From the NCBI RefSeq assembly GCF_048128805.1, contig NC_136008.1, forward strand, positions 16,719,572 through 16,783,571: DNA of 64,000 bases. Direction: 5' to 3'. The position numbers were made by a program, and so were the translations under genes. Below the pieces are notes generated by a model. It ran no database searches. It saw only the letters and a list, made by a program, of their open reading frames with translations, and was not told where the DNA came from. Positions 23,133-35,100 of the stretch are shown here, piece by piece. This DNA is from Centroberyx gerrardi. Lineage: Eukaryota > Chordata > Actinopteri > Beryciformes > Berycidae. Numbering within the stretch: position 1 is the stretch's first letter; every line of letters starts with the position of its first letter.

Positions 23133-26100
23133 CTAGAACAGGGAAATGAAAAGGTGAGAACTACACGGCAACTATCTGGGGTGCCAAGATCTTGTCTAAT
23201 GGCTAAAGCCCCTGTGTCTGGGAGTACATACAGTATATCCCAGCTGCTTCAGGAAATCCAAAAATCCCCCAAAATTCCAGTGACACATCTGCTGTTTCAC
23301 GTTTATTATGAGCCTCTCAGCCATCCTTAGGTTTCCAGTTTTTCCATTATGATCATAACACTTGTGAAGAGTGGACTGCCCACTCTACACCACAATAAGG
23401 AGTCAAATTCTTTAAGACAAAATGTAATTGCATCCCATACTCTTATATATTGTATATTGTTGTGTAGTATCAAGAAGAATAACAGCCAATCTATGGGGAT
23501 TTTAAAAGTAAAAACAGTAAATACTATAACCTGGGATGATTTTTACTTTAACCACGGAAACTGAAAGCATATTTTTTTCATGAAGCAGATTTTCAAGAGA
23601 TTGTGAGGTTTCATTCTCTCACCAATAATGACCGTTTGCTGTAAAATTATAATCTAAATGGCAGAGTTTTGGTGTGTTGTTTTTTTATTCAGATGAAGCT
23701 GCAAATGTAGTTCTGTGCTGACCTGTACACGCCTACAGCCTCCTTGGATGTCCTTTCTAGATGTCTGAAGCGCATGGCCATGGGCAGCTCCAAGCTAGTA
23801 GCCCGTCTAAAGGAAGAAAGCAGAGATGATTTCACCAAAAAAAAAAAAGAAGAAAAACAACCAGGAAGAATCATTTTGCCATTTTGTAAACACAAAATGG
23901 CCAAACCAAATAGATGAAATAAATACTAAACAGAAAACAAATATTTGGGTAAAAAGCCATGTTTGCAGTCTGTGGACAGCAATTGGCTCTTTAACTTAAA
24001 AGGTTATCATGCCGGTGACAATGCCAAAATACTGAATAAATCTCATCACTACAAATTCTGAGGAAAACAAATGTTCAAGAAAGGGAAACTTCGTCCTTTA
24101 AAACTCATAACTGAAAAGCACCTTTGAAACAGTGTTAGATATAGACTACATGTTTTGTTTTGACTCATGCAAATCTCCAACGAAATGAGTGAAGCCTGAC
24201 CTTGTGGACTTGAGAAGGACCTCATCTTCCTCATCATCATAAGGCCCTATGTCAGGCAGCTGTCTGTGCTGAGAAGCCAGGAAGTTAAAGATGTCAAAGG
24301 TAGACTTTCTGTAAAGAAAGGGAAAAGGATATGAAGTCTGGATGGGCATGGATCAATCAATCTTCTAATTAAAAAAAGACAAAGACAAGTTCAAGACATT
24401 TAGCTTGAGCGTTGATACCACTGTTTTTTATATAATTTGTACCATGATAAACTGAATTGTTTGACTTTGCCAATTTCTCTCCTATTGAATTCTTGCCCAA
24501 TTTGACCGAAGACTACAAAAAAAATGTCTGACTATGTTATAATATAGTGGTTCTCAACCTGGGGGTCAGGACCTTCCAAAGGGTCGCAAGATAATTTGGG
24601 GGGTAGTGAGATGATTTATGGGACAGAAAAAAACATTTCTACTATACAAGTTAATCATCATGTCTATTTTTTCAGATTTTTCTCTAATTTTTGCTTATTT
24701 CTTGTGAAATACTGATTAGTTTTCTTCCAATGATTAATCAAACGAAATAACTTTAAGAGGGACAATCATTAGCGGGTCACAAGCCAAAAAAGTTGAGAAC
24801 CACTGTTACAATGGATGGTGAGAAAAGGGCAGCATGGAAGCAAAAGTTCTTAAGAAACAAGACATTACGTAGGCAGTGAAACCAGACCACTATCTGTTGT
24901 TTAATCTTTCAAATGGTTTCAAAATACCATGCCATGCAATCTAAAAAAAATGTTGAGTCACACAATCCATCTGGCTTGCAGCTTCAGTCCAGGAAATTAA
25001 ATTTATCATCAACCAGCCTCATTGGTAAGTGGTTTCCACAATTCACTACCAGCCACTATCAGTATTTTACCAGCCAAATGTATTTTTTAGGAAAAAGGAC
25101 CTCTGAACAAAGGCTGGTTACCTGCCCAAGTGGCTGGTTGAGCAGTCAAACTTACCAAAATTCTAAATCTTCCAACAATTTGCCAGTGACTAGTCTTAGT
25201 TTCCCCTGCTGCTTACATTTGAATTCTGACCTGTTTCTATATTGACTCACTTTCAGTATACGATGCATTTATGAAAGACAATTTTACTTTAATAAAGGCC
25301 AAAGTGGCATACAGACCTAAGGTAGAGCTCAGAGCGGGCACAGCCACTGGGATTGACAGGCAGGTCCTCCTCCTGGGTGAACTGTTTAAAGAAACGGAAG
25401 CTATGGCGTTGACAGCGGCGGGCCCCTTGGAGCTGCTCCACCAAGAACACCACTGCATCATGAACCAGACCCAGCATACGGGCACCAGTCATTCCAAGGA
25501 AAGTCAGCTGTCTCAGCCTAGCAATTGCCCGGGCCTCCTGCACCCCGTCTATCACTGCTCTCCAAGCCACTGAAGGGGAAGTTGAGAATCAAGCATTGCA
25601 AAGTGAATGTAATTAACATAACTGACAAGAAAAGTACCACCTGTCAGGAAACTCGGTTTACAATTTCACGTAAAAGTTGTGGAATTTGGGGGCTTTTGAG
25701 GGACAGATTTATTGTTCAGTGTCTGGTTAGTGATTTTAGACAGCCCCTCTTTTATTAATGGCCTTACCCTCGATGCTGTCTGCCTCTACACTGAAACCAT
25801 CATCACTGGTTATCTGGAATCGTAGGTGCGGCTGATCTCTGTTAGCGGGGCACTCCTCATCCTCGTCAGACGGCAGCGGTTCATCATCTGATGTAGAAGC
25901 AGCGCCTAACAAGAAGACAAGAACAATGGTTTATATATATATTCTTTATTCTTGCAGCCATGTTTTTTTGCAAAGTTACAAAGACACAAAAGTAACATCC
26001 ATTAGTTAGTGGCATACCCTACTAAGTGGCAGACATTGTTGAACTTAGTTGGATTTGTAACGTACAGGAGACCTGCACTCTGCTAAAATAACATTCACAG

Positions 26101-29100
26101 AGAAAGTCTCAGGCAAATTCTTTTCACGGAATGTATTTAACCATGCTCACTGGTGCAAAAAAAAAGTGCAGAAGTGCAAAGGTGCAGAGACAAACGTTCC
26201 GATATTACATCATCAGTGTCAGACAAGCATGTTGTTTGCCTGCGTGTCAGGATCAGACACTGATGATGGTGTGATATTGAAACATTTGTCCCTACACCTT
26301 TGCACTTCTGCGCTTTTTTTTGCCACCAAGCATGGTTAAATAAATTCCACCAAAAGAATTTGCCTCAGACTTTCTCTGTGAACCTATTTTTCTCTGTCTC
26401 TTAAACATTATGTCTTCAGTTTCTATTTTTGGGAGTTAACGCACCTGCTAATAAGTATTGTAAAGACTGAATCCAAGAGTGCAACAGTTATTCTAACTTT
26501 TTCGTTTGAACTTAGTTGGAAACATTATACTCTTAGTGATGCAGTGAAGCAGTTAAAATGAGGAATACCTGAGTACTTCTTCCAGTCAGTCAGGGTGCTG
26601 TGTCCCACTGCTTCCCAAGCATGTTGTTTGCCCATCTCCCCCCGAGACATCGACAGACAGTCCCAAGACTCTGACCTGTGTGAGACAACAGTGACTAAAC
26701 TGCAATTGACAAGACAATGGCAGTATAACATAAGCAAAGCAACACAAAAACTGTCAAGGCTGGCTAAACACAAAACAAAATATACATTTCATGTGATATG
26801 TTTGTTTCTTGTCTTGTTACTTTAGGCCCACTGACATTTGAATTTGCTTCATGAGACAAAAAGACGTTCCATTTGTCATGCAAATCTGTGCTGTCAATGC
26901 TAGCATAGGCCTACTGTGTTACCTTTGTAAAAGCCCCCACTGGAAAAATTTATGTTTATTGGTCTAATAATTCCAGGAAGGTGACATTCATGGGTGTTGA
27001 GAGAGCAAGTTAAATATGAAGGCCAAATGGAAAATCAACATACCAGACTGCTGTATGATAAGCTGCACACATGCGACTCATATCTCTACTTTTGTAAATT
27101 ATATTTTAATACGTTTATTGGCTAAAAGTTGTTGTATATTGTTTGTATTGTATTGTATTGTGGCATCTAAAAGTTAAAGCTACACTAAGCGATTTTCCGA
27201 CCACTAGAGGGTGACAGAAACCGCAACACATTTGTAAACACACACGGCAAAACTGCTGAGGCTACAGAAGCCCCTTAGGACAAACCGTGCATAAAGGCTA
27301 ACGGCTAAATTAAACGTACCTACGGAGAAATGTCGCCTGTTACCAGTCTCGCTTTGCCAGTTTTTTCTGAAGAGGTAGGCAGCAAGTTTACTACTTGAAA
27401 ACGTTTACTCGCTCGCTTCATTGATTCCACCATTATTTTTTTCAGGGATGGGAGGGGGTGAGCGCCGCTTTCAAACAGAGAGGGAGGAGACGAGCTAGTT
27501 TTTTTTTAAAAAAGGAAAAGCTTCGATTTCGACCGACTTTGACAACAAGCTTTAGAAAAGAGGTGAAATCAACAATACAGCTGGCCCGCATGTGTGGCTA
27601 TTTGTTTAGCCTACATCATTACGTCTCACGGGAATCTCCACATAGCACACGTTAGTTTCAGGATTGGTTATAGGGTCTGAAATCGCGTATTGCAGGTTTA
27701 AACAAAGAGTGAGAATGCCACATCTTGGGTATCATGAAAAAATCTATTTCCCTATTTGTAACGCTCGGATTATGCTGTTTTAAGTAATTTTTTACGGGCT
27801 CTTTTTTGTAACTCTAAAGAAACGGTCTTACTCCAGATGTTTTGGAGAAAGAAGAAACGAAGCTGCTTCAGCTACTTGCTATATGTTATAGTGATATACA
27901 AACTTCATCTGTGTTTCGACTGCCATGAGGGTGAGTAGATAGGACAAAATTTTCATTTTTAGTTGAACTATTCCTTTAATGCAGAGTTTTTGTACCCTGC
28001 CTGCCCTCTAGTGGACTATCAGGTGTACTGCCTAAAACTCATACACGAGTCACAGAATACGAATATTGCATGTTTTGTCCTTTAGTTTAAGTAATTACTG
28101 AAAAAAAACACCAAAAGAAGACGAAGGAGAACTCTGGTAGGTAGTTCTATAGCCTTATATACGTACTATACTATACGTACTACTATATATATATTCTACA
28201 AGCTAAAGGACTTTAATTTTATGCACACATATAGGCCCTAATTACAAATATACACTATCAAACACCCTTCATTTTAAAATTGTGTGCAATTTTTTATATC
28301 AAAATTTAATTGGGCACACAATGAGGCAACATGGATAGTTGTAAATATCCACTACCATAGTGAGGCTTGACACAGCCAGCGATGCATTTCATTTATCACT
28401 TTTATTATTAGAAACATCAAGGGTATTTACTATTCCTTAAATGGCACAAAAAAACAAGTAGTGTTGGATTCTTTTTTCTAAATGATTATATCATCAGTGA
28501 GTACTCGGTTACTCATTCACACGGGCTCACCCCTAATCCGAACTGTATAATGTTTGTTATAAAGAAATGTTACTCAGAATTTTTTTTTTAGCGGAAGCAG
28601 TGGGGTCCTTCAAATTTACAAGGATAGTTGTCAAACAGGTGGGTTAAAACCAAATAGATATGAGTAAATACTTACCCTGAACTGTCGGAGCCGCTGAGAT
28701 GCTCCTCCTTCAACTTGTCCAGGTTCAACACTCCTTTCACTGTTGGAGTCTTGATGCGAACTCCTGAAGCTCTGTTGGAGATGCTTGGAAAGTTAGGTCT
28801 GTGATGCTCCTCATCATCACTGGGGAGCTCTGGTTCTAGGAAGTCAACTTTGGACTTCTTTGTGACAATGCGGTCTGAAAGCGAGGACACCCTCTTCATG
28901 CGGACATGGGTGCGAGGGCGGGCTGTAGGAGTTGGTGATGGGGATGGTGGTGACGCTGGAGGCTCGGATTCGATTAGCAGGCCAGGAGGCAAGACCAGGG
29001 TGGAAGGGCTAAGTGTTTTAAGCCCACTCCACTTGGGGGTGTAGTTACTGGCCATTGCTTGGTTGATAATAGCTTGGGCACTTTCAGCAGGAGTCATGGG

Positions 29101-32100
29101 AGGACTCTCGGTCCTCGGAGTAGGAAGCCCTAAAGCCTTGGCTGACTTGGATTTTCTGGATGCAGTGGGTTCCTTCTTCTTCTTTGGTTTCTTCATCTCT
29201 GGAATAGCATCATCTGTTGATGTTTTTGCATTTTTTCTTGGCTTCTTGACATTAACTGACGCCATTGCTCCATTGCTATTGTGAGTGAGCAGCTGTGTAA
29301 TAGTGGTTGGATTCTGCACAACAGGCGTTACCGCCTGAGGAACTGCTGTTGCCAAGTTGGCCCCAGGAGCTGGAGCTGTCATGTTACCAGCTGCGGCCAG
29401 TGTGGCTGACAGAGCATTGCTTTGCAAAAGGCTGGCTATCTGAGTGACACAGTTATAAGAGGAGGAATTGGGAGTGGGCAGCTGGAAAGTGTTGCTTTCT
29501 GGGTTCTTCACAAAGATCTGGCCAAGGCGGTTCACCAATAGGACATGTGGTGTAGGATCTACGTTTGGGCCTCCCACCTCCTTCACAGTAAGGATGGCAT
29601 GACCGGGTAAAGCCTGGGGTACCATTGGCTGTTGGGGTTCTAAAGCTGGCCTGGGTGTAGCAAAGTTGATGGAGATTGTGTGACCAGATGAAGCTTCCTT
29701 CTGCAAAGATGAGGAGCTGTATCCATTTAACATCACAGGGCCCGAGGTGGTCTGGATTGATGACGGAACAGATGGACCCTGTGTTGACAGTCCAGTAGGA
29801 GCAGATAATATTGAGGGGGATGAGGAAACAATGGTAATTGCTGTAGAACCTAATGGCTGTGTTTGTGTGGAGTACATAGGTACAGAGACAGCTCCATAAG
29901 TTCCTACCGGGTGACAGGTGCTGGATGTAGCTGACAACATTGGATCATTCTGAGAGGCTACATTCAATGGCGTTTGTGTCATGTCCCCAACTGGACTGAG
30001 GGTAGTAATTTTAGTACAAAAAGACTCCATAGGTGGCAAAGTTGAGTCTTGTGAGGATGTGACTGGCTGAAGTGTAATACTTGTCAGAGGGGGCTGGTTG
30101 AAACCTGGCAATGAGGGATTCATCTGCAAAGGGTCCACAAGAACTTGAGAAGGGTTATGCAGGTCTGTGGACATTAGAGACGAGGGCTGAAGAAGATCCA
30201 ACAGGGAGCCCTGATTACTGTCAGCAGAATCTGCCAATGAGGGTTCCTTTGTATTAGCTGTTAAGTGGTTCATGTACACAGTAGACCCCTCAGTGGATGA
30301 TACAAAGTGGCTGCTGTCATGCTCAGAGAAGAGAGGTTTAGGGACTTCAGACTGTTGGGCCTCAATGGGTGGGCCTTCTAGCAGAGGAACCAACTCAGTT
30401 AAACGGGTGCTGGGAGAGGGGGGATCACACCTTTCCAGGACAAGAGGTGTCCCAGAGGCCAATTCTAAACTGGAACCCTGGAATAACTCTTCTGCATATG
30501 AGGTTTCAGGCACCTTTGTATTGATCAAGTTAAGCTGAGCTTCTTGAACGGGAGCAGCAAGCGCAGTCTCCTGGAGGCACATCTGTCCTTCTAAAGGAGT
30601 TACAGAGCTTTGCTGTTGAGAAGCTGTGGAAATTTGCGGAGGGACAAAGCTCATATCAGCCTCATTTGATTGAGTGGTGTCATGGGCTGTAGGTGGATCT
30701 TGGAGTAAACTATCCATATGGGTTTGGCTGGCAGCTGAAACGGCAACTGATGAAGCCGCTGTGAGCTTGTCAGTGGACGATGCTTTAGGGATGGGACTCT
30801 GCACATCAACATTTCGCTTGTGGCTTGTAGTTTCTGATTCAGGGAGCTTATTATTAAGGTTTTTGGCCGGTATCTGAGCTTGACTAGAACCCTCAACTTT
30901 CTGAGTATCTTCGTTGGTAGCTATACTGGCATCACTCTCTGTACCATCATCTACACCATCCAGCTGAGTAATAGGCCGGGAGGAAGGGGAGGATGGAGAC
31001 TTGGAATGATCTCTTGAGCCAGGACAGCTGACTATTGTCCGGGAAAAGTCAAAATAGTGCTCCATGTCATCATCAGAGGATGTGTTCTCCAAGTCATCCC
31101 TGGCCGAGGCTGCAGACCGCGGCAGGGAGGCAACAAGAGTCTTCCTCTTGTGTACCTCTCGTGCTCTTCCCCAAAATTCCTCCTGGTCATCACCCTCCAC
31201 CACTATCTGCCCCCCACAGTTCATTGCCACTCCTTCATTTAGGAGTGTCTCTTCAATCTCCAGCTCCCTCTTCAGCTCAGAGCCCAGAGCCATGTCAGGG
31301 TCCTTGTGGAATGACCCATAGGGGAATTCTTGGTCCTTCTGTTGGCCTGAGTCCCTTAGGGGTGATGTACCATTTGTTGTAGAAACATCTTCAGGCTCTG
31401 GTGAAGCCAAGAAGTTGTGTGGCACCTCCACAGAGTCTGATTGGCTCAGGTCAAATGCTAATCGGGGTCTGGGTGAATGTTGTATAGTTGAAGAGAAAGA
31501 CAGGCTTGAAGAGGGAAAGCTTCCCACACTCTCTTGCCATGGAGGATGAGGAAACAGGGTTGAGGTAGAATGGGTCATTGTATTTCCAGGGCATCGGACA
31601 GAAGAAGCACTTCTACCTCCAACTGGGCGGGGTGATGGAGAGGTTAGTAGGTTGTCAGTAGCACCAAGTGGGAAGAGTGGGGAAGTGGGCAGGGAGGATT
31701 TTCCAGCACGGAGGGTGATCGGTCCAGTGAGAGGGCCCAGGGGAGGTGGGGGTATGTGACTGCGGAGACCTGTTGTCTGTGAGTGTGGGCTGTGGCGACG
31801 AGGCCTTCGAGTCTCCTCCAGATCACTTATGGTTAATATGTGGTGGGGTTTTGACTGAATTACTCCTAAAAGAAGAAAACAGAGTTGATCAACATTGTGT
31901 GCTCTTGACTGAATAGACAACCAACGTATCTTTTGCTAGAGAATTCCAACCTTTTTTCTAAAAAGGAATACAATCATTAATTAATAATTTACCTGGTGAT
32001 GGCAAAGGCCGGGACATTCCTCCAGCTGGCCTCCTGGTTTGGGGATAACTGGGAATCTTTGGCTTTGCTCCATGATCAGGTTTGGGGGGTGGACCTGGGT

Positions 32101-35100
32101 GGTTGAACGTTACCTCAGTTGGGGTTTGGGATTCTGCTATGTCATTCTCTTGGGCTTCAGATTCTGACAGAAAAGTAAGTTTGTAAAAGTATCAGTATCT
32201 GTAACCTTAATTTTACTGTGTTCACTCAATGCTGTCACAATTCCTAATGTTGCAATTGCATTTCCTAAGCAGCAAGACACTCACCAGGTGGGGGACAGGG
32301 GCTGTGAGCAATGGTGTGATTGTCTCCTTGGTCAGGCATCTCCTCAACAGGCTTCTCAGGGACAAGGGGTCGAACCTCCCGGACTGTGCATGTATATTTG
32401 CACCGGCGCAATGGGTTAACTGTACTCCAATACCACCGAGAACACCTCAAGAGGGAAAGACAAAATTTGAACTGTACTTCTCATTCAACATACCCAATAC
32501 ATGTTTTTTGTGGTAAAACTTGAAATGGTAAAATGCAACTTACTGAAAACCCACAGGAAACAGTTTTCCTTTGCCAGCTGAAAGCTCTGTGAGCACACCT
32601 AGCTTGTCAATCTGCAAGGAGCCTGTATAAGAGGGTCAAAATGAGATTGTGAACTATAAGCCAATTATCAGTCTAATAGAAGTTAATGTCAGTAAATGCT
32701 AAGTAGTGACGTAGGCAACAAACTAAACTAACAGCACTTACCAATCATCACATTGATGGATTCTGGCTCAAGTCCAGTCAAGAACTTTCTGCGGAGACTG
32801 ATCCCCTCAAAATCCACATACACCCTCCGGTTTACCTCAAATCCTTGACCGCTTATCATCTATAGAACAAAGGAACAGACAGGAGTGATAACATTGATCA
32901 GGATCAAAAGTCAAACTTCTTAAATGTGTCAACATCCAGTAACAGGTTTGGCAGAACAGTATTTACCCTGCCACTGATGAGGTGTCTGTGTTTGTAGCAA
33001 TAGACCTTCTTATCATCCTGGAACACACACTGGCGGGAGCGGGCACACATAAAGTGATAGTTGCTTTGACAAGAAGTGAGGCAGCAACCCACTGTGGCAC
33101 CTGTTTGGTTGCAACGTTCACATCGCTGAAGGGAGAGGGGATAAATTATAATATTTAAGTAAAGACAGAACTAAAGGGAACCCATGAATTCAGCCATAAG
33201 GACATCACGTGTAGTTTGCCAATAAGAAAATGCATATTCATAATACAATTATAGATTATAGATGACTGAATGATGATAAAACTGGCAGTTAAGTTCATTT
33301 ATAATGTGAACTAACAACTGACCATCAAGCGGCCCCTTGTGACAGCACTGTGTACATGTAGCAGAGAGCCATTGTCCTCTTCAAACACCTCAGCTGACCA
33401 CAAACAGCAGTTGACATGGGCCCACTCATTCTGGCCCAGGTATAGCAATCTGCCTGCTTCCTATGGGGGAGACACAAAGGGCGAAACGTTGAGACCAAGC
33501 ATAGTATGTATTTACGGGCAGTTTACTACCTCCACATTGGTTATTTACAATGGGCATTGCCCAGACCCTTGTTCATTTTAATGTTCAATGCTGTTACTTA
33601 CATTAGGTTTGAGGTCTCCATATTTTTGGCACAAAGAGCACTGCCTCTCATCATCCTTGGACCATCCAGTGTCCAGATCAGCTTTTGAAAGCCGACCCCT
33701 TTTCCCTATGTGAATATATAAAAGCAAGGCCTTAATACAATAATAGGCTACAAGATAAAAGGCAACTGAACCAAAACAATCACCAGTAGCCCAATTTATT
33801 TACTTCTCTCGTCATTTTACTGCATTACCTTTGAATTTGAGTCTGACAGCCTTGCTGGTCTTGAAGTGGTTCCTACTAGTTGGTTCGCCAGACATTGGGG
33901 AGGCCACCTCTTCTTCCTTTACGTCTAAGCTTTGCACATTGTCCTCCTGCAGAACCCCTAGTGGAGCCCTGGACTGCTGCTCCTCCCTCTCCCGCCACTG
34001 GGCATAAAAATGCTCAGTTGTAGGAGGGTGAACAGCTTGGGATAGCATCCCCCTGTGACAGAACGTGAGCAGGTCAGTACTTTTTCATGAAGAAAGCCAA
34101 TATCATTTCTTTTGAAAAATACAGCAGTGCTTATGCCTTTCGTACATATGTAGTCTGGACAGTAAAGCCGCTTTTCGACCGCATGGTTGACCGCAACTCA
34201 ACTCGACTCTACTCGCCTTTTTTGGTTTTCCATTGGGCTGGTACCTGGTACTTTTTTTGGTAGCACCTCCGTCGAGGTTCCAAGCGAGCTGAGGCGATAC
34301 CAAAAGGTGACGTGAAAACACTGCAGACTACTGATTGGTCAGAGAGAATCGTCATCATTGCGCGAACAAATGCTAACGTTAGCTACCGGGTTAGTTTACC
34401 CTCTTGCGTCGCCTTTGTAGGATTTCCCAAACTCTCCTGTTTTTTTCAGCAGTCTTTTGTCTTGCTGCATTCAGCCTCTTCTGAAATAAAATCTGTCTTC
34501 TTGCTGTGACTAACAGCCACATACCGAGAATCAAGAACACCATCCCTTCGATATCCTCTATTATTGCTGTGTGTGTCGCGTTGAAGATGACGTCACGGCA
34601 GTTTCATGCGGTGTCGCTATGACGACCAGTTGTGGGGGGGGGGCACATTGAGGGGGTACTATCTGCAGTGGAAAACCAAGTGGTACTACCAAAAGCGAGT
34701 AGAGTCGAGTCGATTTGAGCCGGTACTATGCGGTGGAAAAGCACCATAAGACACACGTATGACATGGTATGCAATATGTGATGCATCATTATGCTGCATG
34801 TCAGTTTTCACATTGTATCTTTAAATCATGCTGAAGATCAAACACGAAAGCGCGTAGTAGCATATTTTGTTTTTTTTGTTCTCCTCAGGATTGGTTCATT
34901 TTACCCTCACTTATGTCGCACAAAAGCCCAACAGATGTTATAATAACAGATAGATGCATGACAAGAGTAGATTAAGGTATTTTACATGCGAGTTAATTCA
35001 GACCCCTTTCCCCCAAACCCTGATGAACACAAACTGAATACAAACACACAAGCTTCATTCACACTAGTTCAAGCCTGTGAATCTGTAAAATTACTGGGGC

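Noticed and set aside
30745-30775. CTGATGA within kmt2b exon 29 as another hammerhead core
   Set aside because: No GAAA at the right spacing; it is ordinary coding sequence read on the opposite strand.
28850-31382. Many + strand frames opposite the long kmt2b exons
   Set aside because: They are shadows of the intact - strand coding exons 3 and 29; no start context or domain.
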